Part shown: piece after piece, positions 1 through 11,058 of the stretch | Numbering within the stretch: position 1 is the first letter of the stretch | How the letters are laid out: the number at the start of each line of letters is the position of its first letter | Source of the DNA: Cylicocyclus nassatus | Lineage: Eukaryota; Nematoda; Chromadorea; Rhabditida; Strongylidae | DNA length: 64,000 bases | Reading direction: 5' to 3' | Assembly: GCA_958299035.1 (NCBI GenBank) | Contig: CATQJL010000305.1 | Location: 60,280,486-60,344,485, forward strand | The notes under the pieces: generated by a model | Told to the model about the DNA's origin: nothing | Database searches by the model: none | The model's input: only the letters and a program-made list of their open reading frames with translations | Position numbers and translations under genes: made by a program

Positions 1-608
1 GAAATTAGGCTTTATGGTGCGGGTAGACCTAATTTATTGTCATTTAGCACCAATACACATCTAGCAATACGTTAAAATATCATTTAGTTCAGCAAAATCT
101 CTGAATAAAGAAAGCTTTCTGATGCCAACGAATGAGCACGTGTGCTGAGCATAAAAATCTGCTAACCTTCGATGCTCGGTCGAAAGACATGACTTAGCTT
201 GGCAGTTGAATGTTCCATAGCATTTCTGCTCGATTTTACATCTGGGGGATATTCAGTCTTTAAAACAATATAAAATCGTTCTTATTCCAGTAAAGTGACT
301 GCTTAGGTAACGCTGTCTCCCTCAAAAGCTTCGAGTTTTGTGGTACTGCGGTCTAGAATGTTCTCAAGATGTTTATAACCCTAACCTTTGACCGCTGTTG
401 AAACAGGCAATGTGTATCCGCTTTTGTCAATCAAACGTGAACTTTCAGTGCTAGAAACAAGGTTACTAGAAGTGGATTTCTATCCCGAATGCTTAATGTA
501 TATAGGAGTTGTGGGCAAGGAATCTGCAAACCAGCACAAAGAGTCCAGGCTTTGCGCTCATGTTCAAAAGTCATTTTCTGGTAAAACATGGGTCTTGAGC
601 AGGAAAAA

Positions 609-643
609 ATGGGGACGTCGAGAAATTGGGTTTCACGATTGCG
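609..643 (+). CDS. Candidate alternative first exon of the ALP/Enigma gene
   Basis: An ATG in an A-rich context opens an 11-codon frame (MGTSRNWVSRL plus two bases) that ends at a near-perfect donor, gcg|gtaagta. Its phase matches the acceptor at 2444, so it could serve as a short non-PDZ 5' exon. Only the splice signal and phase support it. The surrounding open frame (388-651) reads in another phase and shows no recognisable domain. The PDZ-bearing 5' exons of the normal long isoform must lie left of the window or were missed. Confidence 0.3.
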
Positions 644-2443
644 GTAAGTAATGTCCATCCGTTATCATATGAGGTTCGTTGACCGTCAAAAAATGGAGAT
701 CCCATCACTCAGTGGTACATGAATCGTTCCATTTCGCAAGCTATCTTTATCGCATTACGCCCCATACCACATACAAGACAAGCTGAAGTTGACCTTGACT
801 TGCGTTTGCAGAAATGTAATCTTCTTACTCCTCATGAAGTCGTGCAAGCGGTTTGTATTAGTACTGGAAAAGCGATAGACAGTTGGAGAGCTACCTTTGT
901 AAAAACTGCAGATTGCCTCTTAGGTCAAAGTAGATTGTCTCATAGTGCATCATCTTATGACATAAGCCTTGTTCCGTAAAAGTTCTGAATGGTGTCCGTC
1001 TTTGGCTTGATGAAAAGATGTGTTGTTTTTGTGCACTAAGAAGCACTCTAATCTATATTAATTGATCGATATTGCGTGACTGCCGTGTTGAATATAAGTC
1101 AAGGATTGATTTTCTTCTCGTTTTTCGCAAGGTTCACCCACGCCTACTTATTGCTATAAATACTTACATGCGCTACCCGGCATCATGTCGATCCTACTGT
1201 AACAGCGCCATTGGCTGTGCGCTATAGGTGCATCTCAACACCTCAACTTGATTTATATCAGTGACAGAAGAACATGAAAGATGAGTGCAGGTATGGAGAC
1301 GCTCAGCTCAAGCCATTTGGTGACAGTGGGTGGAAGTAGCATACGTGGTGATTCATGCAGCAACGAGAGCGCGTATGTCGTAGGTTGTCCTATCGAACTC
1401 CATGTGTTCCTCCATGGATTGATCTCAGATCGTATACGATCAGCCTTTAGAATCGGGCTGGTGTCATTTCGCTACGTGGAAGCCATTTGCGAGTAAAAAG
1501 CCTCAGAATAATACCTTCACAGAAGTGTATTATATAATGTGGTACAATGTATTCGTTGCATCCTTGCGAAGGTTTGGAGCGTTGTGTTGAGAGGGCTTGT
1601 CTCACAAAACAAAATGGAAGTTTTAGTGTAGAAAATGGTCAAAACGGCGGGAGAACATGCAAAACTTTCTTTTATAACAAAATATTTTGAAAATTCTCCC
1701 CTTTCCTGGCAACGTCAAATCATTCTGTAATCCACACCAACAACAACCGTGCATCGTATCTTCTTTTCTCGTCGACTTGCTTCTACAAAATCAAATGAAT
1801 CTTAATCTTTTAGCTGGTGGTTAGAAATGCGTCCTGAATGCTGGTGGCGGTGCAATACAAATAATGGTGATCTGATATTATTGGTTACAGAGTGGATACA
1901 GGGTGCTCATTAGACTAAAATGAGGTATCAAGGATAGGCAGACTTGGTGCTCATCACAAAGGTTTTGTATATTGCTATCATGTCGGAAGTGTTGGTGTTT
2001 ATGATAAGCGGTTAACCTTTATGCACAGCGAAAATTTATAAGGCTTAAGGACACCACGCTACTTCGACCATGCAGTTACAAATTATCGATTTTTTAAAGT
2101 CTGCACACATTTGCACCCATGTATCGCAGAATTTTACACACGAACATATAGCAAAAAACAATCTGAAGCCCATAAGATATTACACATAGCAGAATAAAGC
2201 AATATGTACACCACGCATTCCTGGCCACTGGATTCTTCGAAACGAAAGTCGATCGACTATATCGATCGGTTTTTTGTTCATATTTTATCCGTAGCAGTTG
2301 TCACTAGAAAGTCTTAGTCTACTTCAAAAAACGACACAGCTGGTTCTCAGAAATCAACTTCAGTAGGTAGCTGCTTCAGAGTCACGTAATAGAAACACAC
2401 TTTACACTATTAGCCTGTAGCCGGAAAATTCCCTTGGTTGCAG
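644..2443. other. Non-coding stretch, probably intron or 5' region
   Basis: I see no convincing exon, RNA gene or element here. Short open frames at 719-979 and 1281-1496 (+) have no recognisable motif and no phase-compatible donor for the exon at 2444. A search by eye for a PDZ carboxylate-binding loop codon pattern (W-G-F or G-F-R) found none. Confidence 0.4.
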
Positions 2444-5400
2444 GAAGACTTCGCCTACAGCAGCACAACCATTCCGTCCAGCTGACGGCGGCCAATCGTT
2501 TTATCAGCCCGAAGTATTGGCCAGGCGACCATTGTCAGTTAGCCCGACACCACAGCACAGCACCACTCATATTCACTACGGTACTCCGAAGACACAGGGA
2601 ACTTTAAGGTGAGTGGAAAACTCTAGCCTTAATCACTCGTACTTCCATATTCTGCGTGGCCCTATTGGCTGCACTGCCAACAAATGAGAAATTACTCATA
2701 CCGCATAATTCCCCTTTGCAATTCAGTTACTGATAACTGAATATTTCTGCCTCAAGCTGGAGAAGTAACTGATACAAGATTCTGTTGCTTATATCTGTCT
2801 TCTGCACTCGCAAATCATGAGCTTCTGTTTACATGTCATACCCCGGTCATCCACAATTCGAACACTTCCACTACTATCGCTGAGTACCACCGCCTACACA
2901 TAATATAAGTGTAAAGTCCTCGACTGTATAAAAGCACGAGGTCGAGCTCACATCATCCGATGCTTGATAGCCGCTGCTGATGCATCGGCTCAGCTGCCTA
3001 TTCTTATACATTTTCTCAAGGCAACTAACCTTGAATTCATAGTCGATGATTACATTTGAACTCACTATCGAACCTCAGTATTTTACTTTTTCCAAGTCAC
3101 CTTCATCCTATCGTGCATGTCTGCGAGCGTATTTTTCGGTCCATCTATGATTATGATAGCATATTTTCTGTTAATTTCGCGACTTTTTACTATGATCTCG
3201 TTCTTCGTCTACAACAGCAGAATAGATTTTGTTTTTGCTAATTATGTGGATAGAAATAAGGACGGAGCTGACCCACTTTCAATCTTGATGTCTCAAAAAA
3301 CTCTGATGGGTTAAGAAAGGCTAGAAAAAGAAAAGTTTTGAAGCTGAGTGGGCGGCAGCGAAACTTGCGATTACGCACAACTCACGAGACCAGCTGGAAG
3401 GTGAGACATCCTCATGAGTTTCTGCTTCTCACTCCATCAAAAGCCAACTCTAGGGAATGGCCTGCCTTTCTAAGCCTTCAGTTTGAAGTGAGGTGATATA
3501 CATGGCTAAGGCACATTTCGGCCGCCGAACTTTTGCGAAAAATCGAACAGCGAGCAATTGCTGGCTTTTTCTACACTTCTGCCATGCTGTTTTCTTTCGC
3601 TCAGTGCTATCGTTCTGATGCTGATGTGCCACTGCAGAACACCTGTTCACTGCCTGTGCTCCTTGAATCATTGAATATTCGTTGACGTCCTTCGCCTTTA
3701 TCAACTGCCAAACTTCTTCGCAATTCCAACTCCTTTTTTCTTGCAAACAATGCATTGGACACTTTTTTGTTCTTTTTCGCTAAAGGGACAGTTTCACCAT
3801 TGTTGTGTCCCACTTCATTCACATCGATGACGAGTTCTAGATATATTCTGAACATTTGTAATTACAACCATCACGTTGCAACAAATATGCAGCTCAAAGC
3901 GCAAGTCCTGAAGAAACCCGAACAAGATAAGCTTAGCAGAGGCATAGCAAAACAAACGTGCTGCATTACTCTTACTGCTGGTCCTAAAGCGAAACTGTAG
4001 AGGGCTGATTTGTACAGCAACGCGCCTTTAGGCGCAGGACAGATTTCACGCGATTTGATCGTCGCGACTGAGACAACTTTTACAACATCATTCCATGCCG
4101 ATCAACTTGGATTTCGGTTGTGATACTTTTCCAGCCCGAAATTTTTGAATGTGAAATGAAAATGAATGGAAATGTCGGCGACTGAGTCGCGACGATCAAA
4201 TCGCGTGAAGTCTGTCCGGGGCCTTAGGAGTTGACAAATGCACTCAATGTATATCATTTTCGGAATTGAAACAAGTTCCCGATTGAGGGGTTATGTTTTT
4301 TGAAAAGCAGCTTGCTTTCAAGGCATCTCAGTCTAAGTGGTTTACAGTCATGCTATTGGGCTACTAAATAGCAGCTGTTTGAATTTTTCAGTAAAAATTC
4401 TGCCAGTGGAATTGTTCTATCACTCTTTCATGTATAGCACAGATACTGGAAAAGGTGACTGTAAACCAGTGCAACTCTGTAATGCTGTTACTTAGCCACT
4501 CTATTCTTCCTCCTCAGTTTTTCATTATACTGTTTTTCTCAGTATGTAGATTGTGTCTCAGTGTAATGCTGAGATCGCATTGTAAAAATAGAAGAATTTG
4601 GACTACTATGCAATAATTCTTCGCCGAACGTGCTTTTTTCGTTACCCAACTGTTTCCAAGAGTTCGTGGGTGTGCCTTGCCTCACTCAACCGAGAAAAAG
4701 TACCAAAAAATGAAAGACACTATTCCAGCCCATCACTTCGTGGAGTTCCGTCTGCTGTAAACTACGAAGGCGGGCATCAACATAGCAGTACTACAACCAT
4801 AGGTACTGTTAGTGCACGACCGGTACAGGTACTTCATCAGCAGTCACCGAATCCTCCCCCACCAGTGCCGGCAAATCCGCCACCAGGTGAGCAAATTTTG
4901 CACTTCCTTAGCAAAAGGTGTCTTGTTAAATTACATCACCACCGCAGGTGACTCATTTGTGTGCGAACTACTTCTGCTGCCCTGAAGTGATTTGCATAGC
5001 TTGAAAGAGAAGAATGTATAGGATGGAAAGGCAGTAACAGATTCCTAGAACTTTGTAATACCGCGTCAAAAACCTGCATGCATGCTGTCACGAAGGCCTA
5101 TGCCAGATGTGCTTTAAAGTTTTCCTGCTTTACAACTAAACTTCAACGCATAGGAAACCTTGAGTCTTTGATGTGTGGAGAGCTAGATGTACGTCATCAA
5201 TATATCACGCAAATTCGGCTTGTTAGAGAGCAATAGGAATTAATGGAGAAGGGACAAGGGTATATTTGAAAAAAATCTAAATAACAGGCTTGTGACGAAC
5301 TTGAAATAATTTTTTTGGAGTAGGCAGCTATAAAAAGAATGCTTATTTCATTACCCCGTCTGAACTGGAGAAAATTTTCATGCATTTATCTACGGTTGAG

Positions 5401-8400
5401 CTGCTTTTGCGGAAAAGATACAATGAACCTAAGCATACACTTCTCATATAGATATACATTTTTCTTATTTGAGGAAGCTGAAGATTTCTAAATGGACATA
5501 ATATTATGCTGTAGATCACTCACTTCTTCGTAAGCGGAAAAAGAGAAGGTACAGCTCCAACATCACTCAAGATGTTACTTCAGCAAAAATGTCATGTGAA
5601 ACCTTTGTCTTTTCTCCGAAACGTACGTTAACGTTATTTTTAGAACGAGATGACTTCGTGAGGGAAACTGCTTCTTGTTTTTACATGGATAGATACAATA
5701 ACGTTCAAAAATAGCCCATTCTAGACAACATTGTGAGTTATGGATGACATTAGAGCGTCATCAAGCCTTTTTTAATGAAAAGGCCTCCAAGCTAAAATTA
5801 TTTTTCGTCATCTAGTCAAAAATTTTCTGCTTGGGTTCAACTGAAGTGAACGAAACACCCTCATTAATCATGACCTAGGGACACCAAGATATCAGTCCAG
5901 TTATCGAGCTGATTGTGAGACATTTCAGGCTTTGCACTTGAGAATTTTTTGTGACATCGCACGCTTACAGCTAAATTCGCTTAAGCACTTCCCCATTGCT
6001 GGTCCTTAGTTTGTGTTCTGTGATTACGGTCTAGTGTCCATTAGTCCTGTCCCATGTCCATGTTTTATGTCCGTCCATGTTCATTTCAGAATCTCGAATA
6101 CCACCGTCTGTTCGCAGCGCCGTGTCACCGCGTCGATCATATCGGCAGGCGAGACAATGGCCGCCACCGCCTACGACGCCCACACCTCGTTACTGGCAGA
6201 TCAGTCCTGCTATGCAGTTCCGAAAAAAAGAAGAGCACGAGCCTCTTTCGCTTCACGATCTGATCGAGCTAACCGACAGGGAGGAATTGGAATCACCGAA
6301 GCCTGCACGTAGAACCTGGCAAAGGAGAGATCGTCAGCGGGCGGCTACAGCGCCTGTTGGACAGATTGCGCATTCGAAAGTCTTCGAGAAGAATATAACT
6401 GGTGACGAAGCGATCAAGCAGGACATAGCACCGCAGAGCAAAGAGGAGGTGTCGGCTCATATATCTTTAGATAAAGCTGAAACAACTACCAGAGTTCAGG
6501 GAATTGTCTCATCAAACTTCCCACTGAGCGCAGAGTTCCAAACTCAATGTCCCGCAGAAAAACAGCCATTAACTCATCAAATCCAGGTTTCGACAGATGT
6601 TCCTGACATACATTTGTCCGAACCCGAATGGGACACTCATTCGATACAGGCGGATGTGCCACTAGATCAGTTTGAAACCTCTTCGTCGCTGCATGTGCCA
6701 CAAACCATAGATTCGAGCACCTCACCCATCCCAACAATTGAGTTGCCCAAAAGAAAATTTTTTTCAGACAGTGCTTCTCACGATATAGATTCTGACTTCA
6801 TTCGCGCTCTCTCTCCATGCCCTTTCAGGGTCCCACAATATAAGGACATAATGCTTGAGACTATCACAGAGGTGTCAACGGAGTCAGCACGCCCGGTTAT
6901 TCACACTCCGCAACCGTCACAACACCTTTCGCTGCTAGTTGGGATAAATACTACACCCAGACCGTTCGAGAAAATTCACTCGGAGGAAGATGAAGAAGTC
7001 AAGTCTGACAAATTTGATGCTCAGGAAAAAGTTGACTCCAAGCCTACAGTAATCCTTAACGCATGGAGGAATGTTCCGGAAGTGGTGGATGAGTCAGATA
7101 TCGTTACAGATATATTTTCACTCACTAGTCCATTACAATCACCACCTGCAGGTGGAGAAGGTGATGGAGATGTTTCAAATAGTGTTAACGCACAGTATGA
7201 CGGCGATGTCTCTGATATCTACGACAACAGAAGCGAAAATGGTTCGATTGCAAATTCAGAAAAGGGAAATTTGCATGAGCGGTGGGTTCAGGAAGAGGAA
7301 GATTTGACAAGGAAGGAAGAACAGGATGAAGTGATTGGCCCAGAAAAAGTGAAGCTGAAGGAGCCGAAAGAGGAGTGGCGACAGCGTGCGATGTTGCTTC
7401 TGAACGACGAAAGTCAGGCGGAACGTGATTATGCTATAGTGGCCGCATTGAATGAACGTCTGCAGGGTTTGAGAGACATGGAAGAAGCGGATAGACAGAA
7501 GGCGATTGAATGTATCGAAAGGCATCAGAAAAATCTGGAGGAACAGCAGGACCAGCTTAGTGTGCTACTGGATAGCGCTATAGCGTATTTGAGAAATTTG
7601 GATACTGCCAAATCGAGCAAAAAGGCGAGCGAGGTAGAACCTCCCAAAGAAGAGATACTAATCCAGCCAAGTGATGTAAAATCTACGGCAGATGTAAAAG
7701 TTGATAGGTAGGCGCTTATTTCATGTTTTATGTGTAAGTTTCATCTCATCGTTAGATCAGACAAGACCGGAAGTTCCGTAGGACATTTTCGTCGTTAAAA
7801 TTTCTGAAATAGTAAACAAATATTTGTGGAACTGCTGTGAATATTTCTTGTCCGGCGGAAGTTCTGGGTTGTCTGAGTATGTGCTTTGCTTTTTTTTTCT
7901 GCATTCTAGCATTCAAAAGTCTGCTGTCTGCTTTTCATGTGCTTTCTTTTCCTTCCAATTTTTTCACCCACCATAAATTCGAGCTACAGCAGTCCTTGAG
8001 TGCTAACGCGCACAAATGTTCTTTCGTTGCTTCGTGTTTGTCGCTTGTCCCATTGTGTTACGTGCTGTTCCAGTCTGTCCGAAGTGCTTGAAGAACTAGA
8101 AGCAATCCCTGTTCGCTATCGAGGTCCCGGTGATTTCATAGCAGACCAACTCAGCCATATTAAACAAGAAGGTTGCAAATGGCATTTGCGTCAAAATTAT
8201 CGCAATTTTCCATCTCAAAAAGGCTTAAGAAAAACATTTGTCTTAGGTCAAACGTTCAATCGTTCAACTTTCGAGCAGCATCGTACTGTTACCAGCGGAG
8301 GCACCCTTGTCGGAGGACAACAACCAGTTATCAAACAGGTCAACTAGTACTTTTTGTTGCATTCCACAAAGATCCAAAATATTCATACTTTTTAGGCAAT

Positions 8401-9973
8401 GTCGAGCAACACTGGAAGCCGTATTCCTGTCTGCGAAGCCTGCAAGCAGCAAATCAAGTAAGCTTTTGCTATATTAATTACCTAACAATAGGAGGCAAAT
8501 GTTAGAGCTATGCCTCTCAGTCAGCACTCTAGCTGTCTGCGTATCCTCTGTCCCATTTATCTATCCGAGTGAACATTAGCTTGACGCGCCGCGTTGGCCT
8601 GCGCAATCTGTGCATTGCTTGCGTTGTCTTGTCGATGAATTTCGTATAATTTAATGCATCAAAATAACTCGGCGATTCAGCCATTACCTATCCCATTTCA
8701 GAGGCGCCTATGTCCTTGCCACCGGACTCGCATGGTGCCCTGATCACTTTGTTTGCGCTTACGAAGGTTGCGGACGTCGTCTACTTGAATGTGGATTCGT
8801 TGAGGAAAATGGTATGAAGTACTGCGAAGGATGTTTTGAAGCTCACATCGCTCCTCGCTGTGCTAAATGTCAGAAACCAATCGTCTCGGTGAGTTACACT
8901 TTGTAGAGAACTACTTTTTCTTTTCTTGCAGCTGTAATGTGACAAGCTGCAAGTCTAGAAAAGAACTTCTTCATTTCTTTCGATTCAATGAAGTAGCCGC
9001 TAGTATTCTTCAACAGTAAGGTGATTTAGACGAAGAGATAGGAATTTGAGCGGCTGCAGCAAAAAGGCTGCGGTTCAGTCTCCAGTTGGAAGAGACCAAA
9101 CATGGTGACAAATCGTCGACATCTCTATGATATTTTCGCTTGGTCCACTTCAGAAAACATCAAAAGGAACAACCTTTGTAGCGCTTTTTTTATGCATGCT
9201 CTAGCTAATTCTCAAATTAATTACGACAAATGTGAAGTAGTTAATGCAGTTTTGGCTGTTCAGATGAGCCATTCGTCTAGCTCATTTCTTCTTTCTATGA
9301 CCTTGTTATTATCATGAAAATTGTATCGTTGGGGTAGCGCACAAGTGAGGAGGCATACCGCGAAACAATGACTTCAAGAGCTTTATTGAAAATAATGTAG
9401 CTTGCGAAAAGTTGGACAAACAGAATAAAAGCTGCGCAATTTACATAGATTTGGATTCTTGGATGCAAATCTGCATATAAAATTTGAAATGCTTGGCCAT
9501 CATGATTCAATTAAGATATTATCTATTTTTAGGACTGTCTGAACGCTATGCAGAAGAAATGGCATCCAACCTGCTTTGTTTGCGCTCACTGCCACAAGCC
9601 TTTCGGAAACACTGCGTTCTACTTGGAAAATGGAATGGCATACTGCGAAATGGGTAAGCCTTTGCTCAAAATTTTCCCAGGCTAGTCATTAACTTGAAAG
9701 ACAACCATTATAGACTGGAACCAGCTATTTACCACAAAATGCGTAGCGTGTAAGTATCCGATTGAGGCCGGTGATAGGTGGGTGGAAGCGTTGGGTAACG
9801 CTTTCCATTCGAACTGCTTCAATTGCACGGTTAGTTCAAACTATTGATTGATCTGAAGGAACAGTTGTACCAAGGTCCACCGTTGATTCTAATTTCAGCG
9901 CTGTCATTCGAATTTGGAAGGAGAGAGCTTCTTTGCGAAAAATGGTCAGCCTTACTGCAAGATGCACGCCTAA
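2444..9973 (+). CDS. alp-1: ALP/Enigma family PDZ-LIM protein, 3' part (LIM domains complete, PDZ exons not seen)
   Basis: Cytoskeletal adaptor of the ALP/Enigma family, which binds alpha-actinin and sits at muscle Z-discs or nematode dense bodies. Exons: 2444-2608, 4729-4886, 6090-7707, 8074-8338, 8396-8457, 8702-8888, 9533-9653, 9714-9829, 9899-9973. Every junction agrees in phase, giving about 921 residues to the TAA at 9971-9973. The first exons are Pro/Ser/Thr-rich. The 1.6-kb exon is acidic and ends in a predicted coiled coil (about 7330-7600, E/Q/R-rich heptads). The last five exons encode three LIM domains: LIM1 opens at VCEACKQQI, LIM2 at RCAKCQKPIVS and LIM3 at KCVACKYPIEAGDRW, and the protein ends in YCKMHA. 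The wording closely follows mammalian Enigma LIM domains (GFVEENGMKYCE, IEAGDRWVEALG). Several introns are 57-60 bp; others hold MITEs. Oddity: LIM1 has C-x4-C where C-x2-C is usual. The N-terminus is outside the model. Confidence 0.92.
4031..4223. mobile_element. PIF/Harbinger-like MITE in an alp-1 intron
   Basis: A 193-bp inverted-repeat element lies between exons 2444-2608 and 4729-4886. Its ends are GGCGCAGGACAGATTTCACG and, on the complement, GGCCCCGGACAGACTTCACG. The inverted match continues through GCGATTTGATCGTCGCGACT. It is flanked by TTA on both sides (4028-4030 and 4224-4226). A 3-bp TTA duplication with GG-starting ends is typical of PIF/Harbinger elements. No coding capacity. Confidence 0.75.
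8399..9973 (+). CDS. alp-1: Possible LIM-only isoform start within alp-1
   Basis: The exon at 8396-8457 begins GCA ATG TCG, so an in-frame methionine sits two codons before LIM1 (MSSNTGSRIPVCEAC). Translation from here gives a compact protein of three LIM domains. C. elegans alp-1 is known to produce LIM-only isoforms as well as PDZ-LIM ones, which makes an internal promoter plausible. What I see is only the in-frame ATG; a promoter or trans-splice use of the acceptor at 8394-8395 is inference. Confidence 0.4.
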
Positions 9974-10184
9974 GGAGATGAAGAAGTCGACGACGTCTTC
10001 ACAACGTCGTCGCGCCGACAAGGGGACGGGACCTTCTTTTCTATCGCTCATCGTTCGCACCCTCCCAAAAACAGACTCAACGATACACCCCAATCCCGAT
10101 GTGATTTGTGTGTATGCAAACCCCGCCCCTTGATACTTGAATTCTGCTCATTTTTCTTGCTTTTTTCTCGCAAATTAAGGTCGC

Positions 10185-10190
10185 AATAAA
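10185..10190 (+). terminator. AATAAA polyadenylation signal for alp-1
   Basis: A canonical AATAAA lies about 210 bp after the alp-1 stop codon and is followed by a T/G-rich stretch. It gives a 3' UTR of roughly 230 nt and leaves a gap of about 240 bp to the end of the convergent gene. Confidence 0.6.
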
Positions 10191-10447
10191 TTTTCGTGTC
10201 GCTGAGTGTTTTGTCAATGACAGAGCATCAGTCCTTTTGGCCTTCCCCCTTCTCGCAGTCGATATGATTTCAAAACTTCGAACTCTTTGTGCTCTCAACC
10301 AAATGCGTAATGTCTTCCTTCTCCGATAGCATCTACTTTGTGTAATTCGATCACAAATTCTCGCCTACTCTTCTTCATCGCTCAAAAAGAAGAATTTGCT
10401 GTGTGAGAGATAATATTTGCATAAATCATTCACAGAAGTTCAATAGA

Positions 10448-10453
10448 TTTATT
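10448..10453 (-). terminator. Candidate poly(A) signal for the convergent membrane-protein gene
   Basis: On the complement this reads AATAAA, about 605 bp past the stop codon at 11059-11061 of the minus-strand gene. It is the most distal good signal before the alp-1 3' end. Between the stop and this point I see no other feature. Confidence 0.4.
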
Positions 10454-11058
10454 TACGACCATATTTAAACCAAGTTTAAGTAGTTGAGCGTACGAAATAA
10501 GATTCTCAACAGCGAATGGGCCGTATTTTGTCAGCACTTTGATCCGATACCGGGATATGTACAACGAATAGTCCCGAGTCACTCTGTTCGCTACATTTCA
10601 ACGCATCACGAAATAAAATATCACTGATTATATTCTCATTCAAAGTTAACAAGACTACGTCCTATGGTTCCACGTCCTATAGCATATAAGATAAAGTGAA
10701 GTACACATTGAAGGGGAAATTCGAAAACAAAGTCAAAGCACATAATATTACCAGTTCGTTCGTGACGCGTATAGATAAATAATGTTTTCGTTTCAAGGCT
10801 ACTTAATCTAAATTCTAAGGCCTCTCATGCTAGATTAATTAACATCGGCTCGGTTCAGAACCACACAAAATACGCAAGATTACTGAAATGCATATCATAA
10901 TAATTGTGCTGTTTAGAGTTGGACGCAGCATATAAAAAAAACGTTCGTAAAGAAATTGCGGCTAAATGCAACTGAAAACGCAGTCACTGCAGAGATCAGA
11001 CTTCGGCACGATCCGTCAGATGATCGCCCGCCTCTTTCTTTGGGCCCAGTGCTAAGAT

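Noticed and set aside
388..651. Open frame before the strong donor at 644
   Set aside because: Its frame ends in the wrong phase for the exon at 2444 and resembles nothing in PDZ or LIM proteins; only the short ATG-led exon in another frame was kept, at low confidence.
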